Of a stretch of DNA of 64,000 nt, positions 46,549 through 55,256 are shown one piece after another. Each line of letters opens with the position of its first letter. Positions within the stretch are counted from its first letter, which is position 1. The position numbers and the translations under genes were made by a program. The DNA comes from Arthrobacter sp. SLBN-100. Lineage in GTDB: Bacteria; Actinomycetota; Actinomycetes; Actinomycetales; Micrococcaceae. The notes beneath the pieces were generated by a model. That model saw only the letters and a list, made by a program, of their open reading frames with translations, searched no databases and was not told where the DNA came from. The stretch spans positions 3,224,001 through 3,288,000 of the forward strand of contig NZ_VFMY01000001.1 in the NCBI RefSeq assembly GCF_006715305.1, read 5' to 3'.

Positions 46549-47370
46549 ATGAGCGCAACAGCAACCGAGAGTACAGGTAACGGCGACACCAAGGGTGCTT
46601 CCGTCATCGTCAACGCGATCGCTGTCCTCCGGACCTTCACGGCGGACGAGCCACTCCTCGGGGTCACTGAGATCGCCAACCGCGTAGGGCTGCACAAAAG
46701 CACCGTCTCCAGGATCCTGGCCACCTTTGAACAGGAGCGCCTGGTGGAGCGGGATGCCGAAACCCGCCGGTTCCGGCTGGGACTCGGACTGATTGCCGTG
46801 GCGGGACCCCTGCTGGCGGAGCTGGAGGAGCGCCGTGTTGCCTACCCTGTGCTCCGCGAGCTGTCCGAACAGACCGGCGAAACCAGTGCCCTCATGGTGT
46901 GGAGCGGCGACGAATCAATCTGTGTGGAGCAGATCGCCAGCCACCACCAGATCAAGCACACCACGCCGCTGGGCGCCCGTTACAGTGACGCCCTTAGCGC
47001 TTCAGTCCAGGTCTTCCTTGCCCAGGAACCCGAACCCCGCGTCCGCTCCCTCCTCAGCAGCGGTGCCATCTCGTACCCAGGCCTGGATGAATCCAGCCTG
47101 GACGCCTACCTTGTCCGGCTGAAAGACGACGTCAGGCGCGGCTGGGCCATCAACTACGGCGAAACCTCCATCGATGAAGTGGGGCTGGCGGCACCTGTTT
47201 ATGACCATCGCGGGGAGGTGGTGGCCGCCGTGCTGATCCCGGCACCGCGGTTCCGGGTATCGCAGGACCGCCTGCAGGCGCTCGGCGAATCCTGTGCTTC
47301 CGCGGCAGCGAAGGTCACCGCCCGCCTGGGCGGCACGGGCAAGAAGCAAGGAGCGCGCGGGGAAGCCTAG
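46549..47370 (+). CDS. IclR family regulator, probable regulator of creatinase operon
   Basis: About 273 aa. The winged helix has VIVNAIAVLRTFTADEPLLG and GLHKSTVSRILATFEQERLV. The effector domain includes TGETSALMVWSGDESICVEQ and INYGETSIDEVGLAAPVYDH. ATG 46549 is chosen over 46534 because the shorter form starts at the usual family distance, but neither has a good ribosome-binding site. Directly downstream of the MHS-creatinase unit, it is a likely regulator of creatine use. Confidence 0.83.
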   Translation: MSATATESTGNGDTKGASVIVNAIAVLRTFTADEPLLGVTEIANRVGLHKSTVSRILATFEQERLVERDAETRRFRLGLGLIAVAGPLLAELEERRVAYPVLRELSEQTGETSALMVWSGDESICVEQIASHHQIKHTTPLGARYSDALSASVQVFLAQEPEPRVRSLLSSGAISYPGLDESSLDAYLVRLKDDVRRGWAINYGETSIDEVGLAAPVYDHRGEVVAAVLIPAPRFRVSQDRLQALGESCASAAAKVTARLGGTGKKQGARGEA

Positions 47371-47651
47371 GGGCCTGCGGTAAATTTACGCCCGAGGACT
47401 TGAATGTTCAAGCAATATGCCCCCAGCGGTGAGGCATCCGCGCACGCCGTCACCATGATCATGGCGGGCTCCGGCGGCAGCGCACACCGGCTTTCGCATC
47501 CACTTCAACGGATCCAGCGCGATGTGGGCGTCCTGCTCAACCATCCAACACTGGCCACCGACCCGGTCCTCGAGCAGGCAGGCCGGGGCCTCCTCAGCCT
47601 CGGGCTGACCGTCGCCAGCTTCCAGCAACGACGGCCACGTAGACTTGCATG

Positions 47652-48470
47652 ATGCGGTTGGTAGCGAGCGATATTGACGGAACGATCCTGGGACACGATG
47701 GAAAAATCAGTGGCCGCACCGTCCGCGCCTTCCACGCCTGCCGCGACGCCGGCGTCGAACTCGTTTTTGTCACCGGCCGTCCGCCGCGCTGGCTGCACCC
47801 GCTGCAGGACCAACTGGGGCACGCCGGTACCGTCATCTGCTCCAACGGCGCCGTGGTGTGGGACCTTGAAACCGAACAGCTGGTGTCCGCCCGCACCCTG
47901 GCCATTGAATCCGTGCTGGAAGTCCGGCGCATCATCAAGCAGCTCCGCCCCGCCGCCCTGTTCGCGGCAGAAACACTGACCGGCTTCCACCTTGAACCCG
48001 GCTTCATCGAAAACGAATCGAGCGAACTGCTCAGCGAGTTCACCCCGGCGCCGCTCGCCGAAACGCTCGCCACGGATGACTCCGTGGTGAAGTTCCTCGC
48101 GATCGTCCGGGAGGGCACTCCTGACGATTTCCTCGCGGAGGTGCGGCCCGCCGTCGGGCATCTTGCGGCTGTCACACACTCGTCACCGGGGGTACCGATG
48201 CTGGAGCTGTGCCTTCCGGGCGTCAACAAGGCCGTGACGCTGGCCGAATACGCGTCCTCACTGGGTATCGACGCCGAAGATGTTGTGGCCTTCGGGGATA
48301 TGCCGAACGATATCGAGATGCTCCGCTGGGCCGGCCACGGCTATGCGATGGCCAGCGGCCACCCGGAGGCCATCCTCGCCGCGGGCCAGCAGGCGCCGCA
48401 TTTTGAGGACGACGGCGTGGCCCAGATCCTGGAGGCCAGGCTGGCTTCGCTGGGTGTCCAACTTCCCTGA
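47652..48470 (+). CDS. HAD superfamily (Cof-type) phosphatase
   Basis: 272-aa cytoplasmic phosphatase of the HAD-IIB/Cof group. Motif I is ASDIDGTILGHDG, motif II is FVTGRPPRW, and motif IV is GDMPNDIEMLRWAG. Its substrate is a small phosphorylated metabolite, not predictable further. The second ATG (47652) is preferred because TAGACT at 47640-47645 lies exactly 6 nt upstream, the leaderless pattern seen elsewhere in this window. Confidence 0.88.
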   Translation: MRLVASDIDGTILGHDGKISGRTVRAFHACRDAGVELVFVTGRPPRWLHPLQDQLGHAGTVICSNGAVVWDLETEQLVSARTLAIESVLEVRRIIKQLRPAALFAAETLTGFHLEPGFIENESSELLSEFTPAPLAETLATDDSVVKFLAIVREGTPDDFLAEVRPAVGHLAAVTHSSPGVPMLELCLPGVNKAVTLAEYASSLGIDAEDVVAFGDMPNDIEMLRWAGHGYAMASGHPEAILAAGQQAPHFEDDGVAQILEARLASLGVQLP

Positions 48471-48563
48471 GGCATTTCACAGCCTGCGCTCACCTTGCGT
48501 TCACCTTTGCTTCCTAGGGTGGCGTCAGGGGCAACACCTCCCCTAATGGCTCAGGGGGTAACG

Positions 48564-48812
48564 ATGGCACCAAACGCAAAACAGGCCGCAGTTGATGCGC
48601 CGCTGCGCAGGGCAACGCCTGCGCCGCACTGGAAGCAGCTGCGGCAGGGCGACCGCGTCCGCGTGGTCCTCATGCCCGGTTTTGAAACCGGCGGCCTGGT
48701 GGACGCGGTCACCGGGGACCACGCTGCCGTGTGGGTTAACCTCGACGGCGGCCGCGGGCGTACGCTGCTGCACTGCAGCGATGGAGTGGAGATTTTTCCG
48801 GAAGGGGACTAA
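48564..48812 (+). CDS. small hypothetical protein
   Basis: 82 aa, preceded by a GGGGG site 5 nt before the ATG. The C-terminal 50 residues read like a small beta-barrel: QLRQGDRVRVVLMPGFETGG and DHAAVWVNLDGGRGRTLLHC. This could be a KOW- or SH3-like fold, perhaps nucleic-acid or ligand binding. No family recognised. It stands between the HAD and glycerophosphodiesterase genes. Confidence 0.6.
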   Translation: MAPNAKQAAVDAPLRRATPAPHWKQLRQGDRVRVVLMPGFETGGLVDAVTGDHAAVWVNLDGGRGRTLLHCSDGVEIFPEGD

Positions 48813-48865
48813 TCGCTGCTTTATCGCAGCGCTCTGGCGGTGTGCCGCTCCGGTACGCTCGCAGG

Positions 48866-49678
48866 GTGAGTTTGCCGTTCTTTTCCCACTCCGACGTCAC
48901 TGGATCCCAACTGCCAGTGGCCATGGCCCACCGCGGATTTTCACGGGAGGGGCTGGAGAACTCCATGGCCGCGTTCCGCGCCGCCGTCGAACTCGGCTAC
49001 GAGTACCTGGAAACCGACGTCCACACGACGGCGGACGGCGTGGTGCTCGTTTTCCATGACAACACCCTGGACCGGGTGACCGACGGGGGCGGCCGGATCG
49101 CGGACCTGACAGCCGCCGACGTGGCCCGGGCGCAGATCGGCGGGCGTGAGCCCGTCCCCACCTTTGACGACCTGGTCACCGGGCTGCCCGGCGCCCGCCT
49201 CAACGTGGACGTCAAGGACTGGAACTCCGTCCGGAGCCTCGCCGCCGCAATTGAACGACACCAGGCGCACCACCGGGTGCTGGTGACCAGCTTCTCGGAC
49301 CGGCGGCGGCGGGCGGTGCTGAAACTGCTGAGCCGGCCGGTCGCGTCGTCGGCCGGGGTGGGACCCGTGGCCTTGTTTGTGCTGCTGGGACGGGTATTGC
49401 CGGGGCCGGTTTTCCGCTCGGTGATGCGCCGGATCCTGCAGGATGTTCAGGCCCTTCAGGTGCCTGCGCGCAGGGGCGGCATCGAAGTGGTCACACCGGG
49501 GTTCATCCGGCGTGCGCACGCGCTGGGGCTGGTGGTCCACGTCTGGACCATCAACGAGCCAGCGGAGATGCGCCGCCTGCTGGAGCTTGGCGTGGACGGT
49601 ATCGTCTCCGACCGCGCGGACCTGCTCAGGGACGTGCTGCTCGAACGCGGTGAGTGGCCAGGCCCACAGGGAGACTGA
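48866..49678 (+). CDS. glycerophosphodiester phosphodiesterase
   Basis: 270-aa GDPD-family enzyme releasing glycerol 3-phosphate from glycerophosphodiesters. Catalytic elements: MAHRGFSREGLENSMAAF (His, Arg, Glu, Asn), YLETDVHTTADGVVLVFHDN (Glu, Asp, His) and VHVWTINEP. No signal peptide, so cytoplasmic. The GTG at 48866 lies exactly 6 nt after TACGCT (48854-48859) and has no SD, suggesting a leaderless message. Confidence 0.88.
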   Translation: MSLPFFSHSDVTGSQLPVAMAHRGFSREGLENSMAAFRAAVELGYEYLETDVHTTADGVVLVFHDNTLDRVTDGGGRIADLTAADVARAQIGGREPVPTFDDLVTGLPGARLNVDVKDWNSVRSLAAAIERHQAHHRVLVTSFSDRRRRAVLKLLSRPVASSAGVGPVALFVLLGRVLPGPVFRSVMRRILQDVQALQVPARRGGIEVVTPGFIRRAHALGLVVHVWTINEPAEMRRLLELGVDGIVSDRADLLRDVLLERGEWPGPQGD

Positions 49679-49690
49679 TGGCCAGCTGAC

Positions 49691-50152
49691 TTATTTCTTG
49701 AAGTCCCGGCCGGTGCTGGTGGACGGGTCCTGGTCACCTTCGGTCGGATCGGCCCGCAGTTCGTCAGGATTGCTGTCAGGCAATCCTCCCGAAACGCCCG
49801 AAACGCCCTCCGCTGAGCGGCCACCGGCTGGCTCCGCCGCGCCGTCGGGAGCGGAAGCGTTGCCCGCCAACCCGCCGTCGTCGTTCGCCCGGTCATCGCC
49901 CCGGTCGTCAACGTCCCCGCCAAGGGGAGATTCCGATACCGGTCCCGGAGCCGGCCCGGCTTTCAGGCCGGGTGCCTTTTGCTTCTCGGCTTCCATGGCG
50001 TTCGATCCCTCGCTGAGGGAGGAGTGGACCTCCACGTCGCTATTGGGATCCGCTGGGTCAGGAACGTCCATTTTCTCGGTGGGCTTGCTGGTCCCTGCGA
50101 GATCCTCCATGGCGTTCTCTGCTGCCTTGCCGATGCTGTCGCCGATACCCAT
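49691..50152 (-). CDS. disordered acidic protein with CsbD-like N-terminus
   Basis: 153 aa. Only the N-terminus (MGIGDSIGKAAENAMEDLAG) looks ordered. It resembles the amphipathic start of CsbD-type stress proteins. The rest is rich in Gly, Ala, Pro, Asp, Glu and Ser with no hydrophobic segments. AAGGAG is 7 nt before the ATG. It diverges from another disordered small protein. A stress or desiccation role is a guess from composition and neighbours. Confidence 0.65.
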   Translation of the reverse strand: MGIGDSIGKAAENAMEDLAGTSKPTEKMDVPDPADPNSDVEVHSSLSEGSNAMEAEKQKAPGLKAGPAPGPVSESPLGGDVDDRGDDRANDDGGLAGNASAPDGAAEPAGGRSAEGVSGVSGGLPDSNPDELRADPTEGDQDPSTSTGRDFKK

Positions 50153-50291
50153 GTGACTGCTCCTTCCGACATTGCGCCCCGGCGCCCCCAGTGGATCGCC
50201 GGAACATTACCCTTCCAGAATTATCAGCATGCTTACAATTAGTCCAGAGCTGGGGCACCAGGCCGCGGCCGGCCAGGAAAGGAAAATTACT

Positions 50292-50528
50292 GTGAGCAGC
50301 TACCATCCGGAAAACGACCCCGCGAATCCTGACCGGCCGGGCAAGGGCCAATCCGGCACCGGCCTGTCAGGCGCTGGTGGGCAGGGAGGCAGGGAGGCTG
50401 CGGGCTCACCGAACCCGGACCCGGCAGAAGGCAACGTCACCGGGCTGGAACCCGGCGGCGGAGTTCCTCCCGGCGAGACGCCGCCGGCCGAGGACCAGAT
50501 GAGCGCCGACCAGGGCCACGAAGAATAA
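50292..50528 (+). CDS. small disordered protein (DUF6480-like)
   Basis: 78 aa, fully polar and Pro/Gly-rich. It opens SSYHPENDPANPDRPGKG and has the motif GLEPGGGVPPGETPPAEDQM, which I associate with DUF6480-type proteins of actinobacteria. The GTG at 50292 follows AAAGGA by 8 nt. Function unknown. Confidence 0.6.
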   Translation: MSSYHPENDPANPDRPGKGQSGTGLSGAGGQGGREAAGSPNPDPAEGNVTGLEPGGGVPPGETPPAEDQMSADQGHEE

Positions 50529-50646
50529 CCCGTCCCCGGGGCCCGGCAGCTATCCGCTCCAGCTGAGGGACCCTGCCATTACGGCGGCGGGGCTTGCGTC
50601 AGTGCCCCGCCAGCTGATGCCGGTACGCGTTTCGTACCAGCGGGCA

Positions 50647-51711
50647 TCAGTGGGCGTCGTTTGGCGGTGTGACGTGGCCGCCCTGTTCCGGGCTGACGAG
50701 CTGGCGTTTCAGGCCGTCCATATCCAGCGTGGTGTTCCAGCTTGCCCAGTCCTGGGGCCGGACGGAGGGTCGGCCCAGAAGGTAGCCCTGGCCGGCGCTG
50801 ATGCCCAGCTCCGTCAGGACCTTGAGTTCGCCCACCGTCTCGATGCCCTCTGCAATCAGGGTGGTGCCGATCTGCTCGGCGAAGTCCACCAGGCAGCCGG
50901 CAAGGGCGCGCTGGATGCCGTCGTTGTCCACGTCCCCGATAACGTTCCGGCCCACCTTCAAAAAGTCCGGCCGCAGATGCACCATCCGGCTCAATGCGCC
51001 GGCACCGGAGTGGGTGTCGTCGACGGCGATCCGCAGGCCACGGTCGCGCAGCGGGTTCATGGCGGCAATGAACTGCGGATACTCCTCGTCGCTGACCGAT
51101 TCCGTCAGTTCGAGCACCACGCGGTTGATCGGAAGGTCGATGTGCTCGAAAAGTTCGGGCAGCCGCGGGTCCAGGCAGGACGTAGGCGAGATGTTCAGGG
51201 ATACGTACAGGTTCCCGGGAAGATCCCTGGCTGCAGCAGCGGCGGATCCGAGCGCGGAGAACTCCAGGTTCGCGCCCAAACCGACGGCTGCTGCTTCCGC
51301 GAACCACAGTTCTGCGGCGGCGCCGTCGTCGCTGACGAAGCGCGACAACGCCTCCACGCCCACCACGGTTTCTTTGGCCAGCCCGTAAATAGGCTGGAAG
51401 GCCGTCATCAGCATGTGGCTCTCAAGCAATGCGCTGATGCGGGAAGTGCTGCGGATTGCGTCAAGTTGTTCCGCGACTTGCGGCGGAAGGGCGCTGGGTT
51501 CCAGGCGCATTTTCCTGGCGCTGTCCAGCGTTTCAACGGTATTGGCGTCGCTGCGGCGCGTTTCCAGGAGATACTCCAGCAACGCCCTTTCGGGCACGCC
51601 AGGATTTTCATCGAGGCTCTTGCTGAGGCGTTGCCGGACTGCGGCGCCGGATGGATCCGGATCCGCCAAAACAGCGGCGATGATTCCCCACGCCTGTACA
51701 CGAACCGACAT
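50647..51711 (-). CDS. EAL domain protein with altered catalytic loop
   Basis: About 354 aa. A ~105-residue helical N-terminal region precedes an EAL domain (GVEALSRF, YVSLNISPTSCL, LELTESVSDEEY, AEGIETVG, QGYLLGRP). The usual DDFGTG loop 6 is DDTHSG, and the K-I-D catalytic motif is LKVGR, so an Asp is replaced by Gly. It may bind c-di-GMP without cleaving it. The start at 51711 follows a GGGGG site; a TTG at 51771 is the alternative. It is downstream of a GGDEF-EAL gene, after a hairpin. Confidence 0.8.
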   Translation of the reverse strand: MSVRVQAWGIIAAVLADPDPSGAAVRQRLSKSLDENPGVPERALLEYLLETRRSDANTVETLDSARKMRLEPSALPPQVAEQLDAIRSTSRISALLESHMLMTAFQPIYGLAKETVVGVEALSRFVSDDGAAAELWFAEAAAVGLGANLEFSALGSAAAAARDLPGNLYVSLNISPTSCLDPRLPELFEHIDLPINRVVLELTESVSDEEYPQFIAAMNPLRDRGLRIAVDDTHSGAGALSRMVHLRPDFLKVGRNVIGDVDNDGIQRALAGCLVDFAEQIGTTLIAEGIETVGELKVLTELGISAGQGYLLGRPSVRPQDWASWNTTLDMDGLKRQLVSPEQGGHVTPPNDAH

Positions 51712-51862
51712 TAGCGACGCCCCCAGTTGACGAAGTAATGACCCAGTGGCCCTTTGTTGTTCAATTTCCAACCGCTTCTAAAAGTCTAATGCTGCCGGGA
51801 AGCCGCAATTCACGGCGACGAAAAAACAGACCCAGCAGGATGATCGTATATCGGGGTGGACA

Positions 51863-51899
51863 AAAGCGCAGTAGTTTTCGCCCTACTGGTTGGCGCTTT
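51863..51899 (-). terminator. terminator overlapping the 3' end of the GGDEF-EAL gene
   Basis: Outer stem AAAGCGC/GCGCTTT and inner stem AGTAG/CTACT, with a 5-nt bulge on one side. On the minus strand it runs into TTTTG. It begins within the last codons of the gene and would reduce read-through to the EAL gene. Confidence 0.6.
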
Positions 51900-53415
51900 C
51901 GGGCTGGGTGGCCAACAGATCGGGAACCTGCTCCGGCGGAACGGGCCTGCTGAAGTAATAGCCCTGGGCGCTGAGGCAGCCCAGGCTGCGGAGGATCTCT
52001 GCCTGTTCCGCCGTTTCCACGCCTTCCCAAACGGCTTCCAGGCCACATGCCCGGATAAGCTGCAGTACGGCCGCCACGAGGGCCGGCTGGCTGGGATCGG
52101 TGCCCAGCCCATCAATCAGTGAACGGTCCACCTTCACACGGTCCACCGGCAGCCGGCGGAGGTAGCTGATGGACGAATAGCCGGTGCCGAAATCGTCAAT
52201 TTCAATGCCGACGCCCAGCCCGCGCAGCCCGCCCAGCGAATAGCGGTCCAGTTCGTTGCCCTTGACGATGGCTACTTCGGTCAGTTCCAGTACCACCTGT
52301 TCGGGCCGAACGCCGGTTTCCTTGAGGACATTCCGGACTTCCTCGATGAACTGAAGGCTTTGCAGGTCCGTTGCGGAGATGTTGATCCGGACGGAGAAGC
52401 GGTGGTCCACGAGCTGCCCCTCAATCCATTTCCGCAGCTGGCTCACCGCCGTGCGCAGCACCCACAGCCCCAGTTCGGAGATCAGCCCGGCTTCCTCGGC
52501 CAGCGGAATGAATTCGTCCGGCATGATCAGTCCGCGGGTGGGGTGGTTCCAGCGGACCAGTGCCTCCACGCCTTCGATCCGGCCGGAGCCGAGTTCCACC
52601 ACGGGCTGATAGTGCAGCGTCAGTCCGTCCGTCTTGATGGCGTTCCGGAGGTCCTCGACCAGCTGGCTGCGAAGCCTGCGGATCAACAGGAGGCCAGGTT
52701 CGAACCGGTGCAGCCTGTTCTGCCCCTCGGCCTTGGAAGCGTACATGGCGACGTCGGCCTCCATCAGCATGTCCTCGGGCGTCTGGCCCGCTCCGCCGAC
52801 GCTTAGCCCGATGCTGGCTCCGCAGCGCACGCTCCGCCCTGGCACTTCTATGGGTTCGTTCAGTGACGCCAGGATGCGATGCCCAGCGATGGCGGCCTGG
52901 TCTGCGGAAACAGCCGGCATGACGATCGCGAACTCGTCACCGCCAAGCCGGGCGACGACGTCGGTGACGCGCACGGCGGCACGGATGCGCTGCCCCACCG
53001 CGATCAGCACCTGGTCCCCGGCGGTATGGCCCAGGCTGTCGTTGATGGATTTGAAGGCGTCAAGGTCCATCAGCAGGATGACAGGACCGTCATCCGTGCT
53101 GTCGTCCTCGATGGTGGCCCTCAAGGCATCGATGAGTGCAGAGCGGTTGGCCAGGCCCGTCAGGGGGTCCTGCATAGCCATTTTCTGCATTTCCAGGTGC
53201 GCTTCATGCAGGAGCTGGGTGCGCACCTGCACCCGCTGTTCGAGTTCCTCGTAGATGATCTGCAGGTCCTCGGCCAGGAGGTTGGTGCCCATGATGATGG
53301 CATCCAGCTCGTCGCGGGCTTCCGATACTTCTATCCGCGAGCTGAGGTCTCCCGATGCCAGCCGGACGATGCCTTCGAGCAGTTGGGAAAGCCGGGGGTC
53401 GTTGTCGGAAAACAT
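51883..53415 (-). CDS. diguanylate cyclase/phosphodiesterase (GGDEF-EAL)
   Basis: 510 aa. An N-terminal HAMP-like coiled coil (EELEQRVQVRTQLLHEAHLE) is followed by GGDEF (residues ~85-245, with ARLGGDEFAIVMPA intact) and EAL (~260-500, with GVEALVRWNHP, IDDFGTGYSSISYL, KVDRSLI and EGVETAEQ all intact). Both active sites appear complete, so it may make and degrade c-di-GMP. No membrane segment. The ATG at 53415 has GGGAGG upstream and lies 19 bp after the histidine kinase stop; the two are one operon. Confidence 0.92.
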   Translation of the reverse strand: MFSDNDPRLSQLLEGIVRLASGDLSSRIEVSEARDELDAIIMGTNLLAEDLQIIYEELEQRVQVRTQLLHEAHLEMQKMAMQDPLTGLANRSALIDALRATIEDDSTDDGPVILLMDLDAFKSINDSLGHTAGDQVLIAVGQRIRAAVRVTDVVARLGGDEFAIVMPAVSADQAAIAGHRILASLNEPIEVPGRSVRCGASIGLSVGGAGQTPEDMLMEADVAMYASKAEGQNRLHRFEPGLLLIRRLRSQLVEDLRNAIKTDGLTLHYQPVVELGSGRIEGVEALVRWNHPTRGLIMPDEFIPLAEEAGLISELGLWVLRTAVSQLRKWIEGQLVDHRFSVRINISATDLQSLQFIEEVRNVLKETGVRPEQVVLELTEVAIVKGNELDRYSLGGLRGLGVGIEIDDFGTGYSSISYLRRLPVDRVKVDRSLIDGLGTDPSQPALVAAVLQLIRACGLEAVWEGVETAEQAEILRSLGCLSAQGYYFSRPVPPEQVPDLLATQPESANQ

Positions 53416-53434
53416 CGGTGACTCCCTCCCTTGC

Positions 53435-55084
53435 TCAGTTGGCCCGGCTGCGGTCGGTATCCAGGGGAAGGCTGACAGTGACGGTTGTGCCCGCGCCCAA
53501 AGTGGATGCCACGTCAATGTGGCCGCCGTGGCGTGCCACAATATCCTGCGTGATCGCCAGCCCCAGCCCGGTTCCGGGAATGGCTCCGGACATGGCATTG
53601 GACGCCCGGTAGAACCTGGTAAAGACGTGGTCGATTTCCTCGCTGGAGATGCCGATGCCGTTGTCAGCCACGCTGATGGTTGCCCACCGGCTGCCGTCTG
53701 CCGCCGCATGCGACTCGCTGCCCACCTCGATCCGGCCACCGCTTGGCGTGAACTTTATGGCGTTGGACACCAGGTTGGTGAACACCTGCTGCAGCTGCAC
53801 CTCGTCGGCCAGGATCTCCGGGTCCTCGGGGGCAGGATCCACCGCAATGGTGACGTTCTGCAGCTGGGCCAGGGGCCGCAGTGCGCCTGCCACCAGGTCC
53901 AGGGTCTGCCCCAGGCGCACCGGGGTGAGATGCATCAGGTTGTCCTCGAGGCCGTTGCGGGACACGCTCAGCATGTCCTCGATCAACGTCCGCAGCCGCT
54001 CAGTGTTGCGGACCACGATGTCCAGCATCTGGTGGACCTCCGGCGAGACGGGCTGCTCGGTGCTTTCCTGGATCATGTCCAGGTACGCCATGATGGATGT
54101 CAGGGGGGTCCTCAGCTCGTGGTTGACGGTGGCGAGGAAATCGGTTTTCGCCTTGTCGAGCTGTTGAAGCTGCTTGACCACCTGCTGCTGGCTGCTGATC
54201 AGGTGGCTCTGGATCAGCCCGTGCGCGGCGTTGCCGGCCACGTGCTGGATCAGGCCCAGCTCGGCGCGGGACCATTGCCGCGGCTGGTCCAACATCACGA
54301 TCCAGATGATGCCCAGTGATGAACTGCCCTCACCCATTGGCACCGCCAGCAACGAAGCCGCCGGGCCAAGACGCTTGGCGTCGGCGGGTACGCCGCTGGA
54401 CGCGTCCTCCTCGGACCCCTCGGAGGAGAGCGTTTCAGTCACGGCCCACAACATGTCGGCCGTATGCCGCGCGGATCCTTCATCCGGGAGAGCGTTGTCC
54501 CCCAGTGGTTCAAGGCCGGGTCTGGTCCAGGTGGCGGTAATGGGGGGAACCCGCTCGTCCTCAAACGTGGTGAGCCGGACGTGGTCAGCCTTGAACGTCC
54601 GCCCAAAACCAGCCACCACATGGTTGGCGATCTCCTGCGGATCGTTTGTTCCGCGCACAGCGGCAGACACCAGCCGTAGCTGTTCACGGAGCGCCTCGGC
54701 CTCCTGCCGGGCGGTATTGCGCCGCGACACCTGGCTGATGAGGGAGGTGGCCCGGTGGACAAGTTCCTTGGGCGGCGGGGGTTTCGCAATGCAGTCATGG
54801 ATCCCGGGAGGTTGCATGGCTGCAAGCTCCGCCGGATTGTCCAGGTCCACCATCACCAGGACAGGGGCCACTGCTTCAACAGCAGACAGGCACGTGTCAA
54901 CCACAATGACTGAGGGTTCGCCTGCAGTCAGCAAACGGGCGAGGCCGTCCATATCACGCGCGGTGCGCACCTCGTAACCGGCATCGCGCAGTGCCTGCGC
55001 ATTCAAAGCCAGCCGCCCGTCGTCGGGGTCCGCCACAAAAGCGGTTCGTGGCACAGACGGGTCCCACGGCAAATCAGCCGCCAC
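53435..55084 (-). CDS. soluble hybrid histidine kinase with N-terminal receiver-like and GAF domains
   Basis: 549 aa. Residues ~12-115 look like a receiver domain (TAFVADPDDGR, VIVVDTCLS, IAKPP). A GAF-like region follows (~135-300). Then HisKA with FLATVNHELRTPLTSIMAYL and HATPase with FTNLVSNAIKFTPSGG, VADNGIGISSEE and GTGLGLAITQDI. No transmembrane helix. The GTG at 55084 is preferred: AAGGGGG lies upstream, and the ATG at 55114 would overlap the TACAAT -10 box. It shares an operon with the GGDEF-EAL gene, suggesting that its signalling controls c-di-GMP level. Confidence 0.88.
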   Translation of the reverse strand: MAADLPWDPSVPRTAFVADPDDGRLALNAQALRDAGYEVRTARDMDGLARLLTAGEPSVIVVDTCLSAVEAVAPVLVMVDLDNPAELAAMQPPGIHDCIAKPPPPKELVHRATSLISQVSRRNTARQEAEALREQLRLVSAAVRGTNDPQEIANHVVAGFGRTFKADHVRLTTFEDERVPPITATWTRPGLEPLGDNALPDEGSARHTADMLWAVTETLSSEGSEEDASSGVPADAKRLGPAASLLAVPMGEGSSSLGIIWIVMLDQPRQWSRAELGLIQHVAGNAAHGLIQSHLISSQQQVVKQLQQLDKAKTDFLATVNHELRTPLTSIMAYLDMIQESTEQPVSPEVHQMLDIVVRNTERLRTLIEDMLSVSRNGLEDNLMHLTPVRLGQTLDLVAGALRPLAQLQNVTIAVDPAPEDPEILADEVQLQQVFTNLVSNAIKFTPSGGRIEVGSESHAAADGSRWATISVADNGIGISSEEIDHVFTRFYRASNAMSGAIPGTGLGLAITQDIVARHGGHIDVASTLGAGTTVTVSLPLDTDRSRAN

Positions 55085-55112
55085 AATGCCCCCTTCGCTC
55101 CCAGTTGAGTAC

Positions 55113-55118
55113 ATTGTA
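55113..55118 (-). promoter_or_regulatory. -10 element for the histidine kinase operon
   Basis: TACAAT on the minus strand, 28 nt upstream of the chosen GTG. It overlaps the upstream ATG candidate and so argues against that start. No good -35 match at 17 bp. Confidence 0.55.
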
Positions 55119-55256
55119 GGGCGGCGCGTCCCGGATGATCCCTTGGAAGCTGCACATCACTCCAGCGTGACGGAACGAGGCCCGTTGCATGCACGCGGCG
55201 CACCGCGGGAGGCCAGCCAACTGCTGGCCGCCTGCTGCCCGACATATATTGGATCT

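Noticed and set aside
47404..47652. 82-codon ORF between the IclR and HAD genes
   Set aside because: It has a plausible GAGGAC site, and its stop overlaps the HAD start. But the sequence shows no recognisable pattern, and an antisense frame is equally open. The 281-bp gap is best left unassigned.
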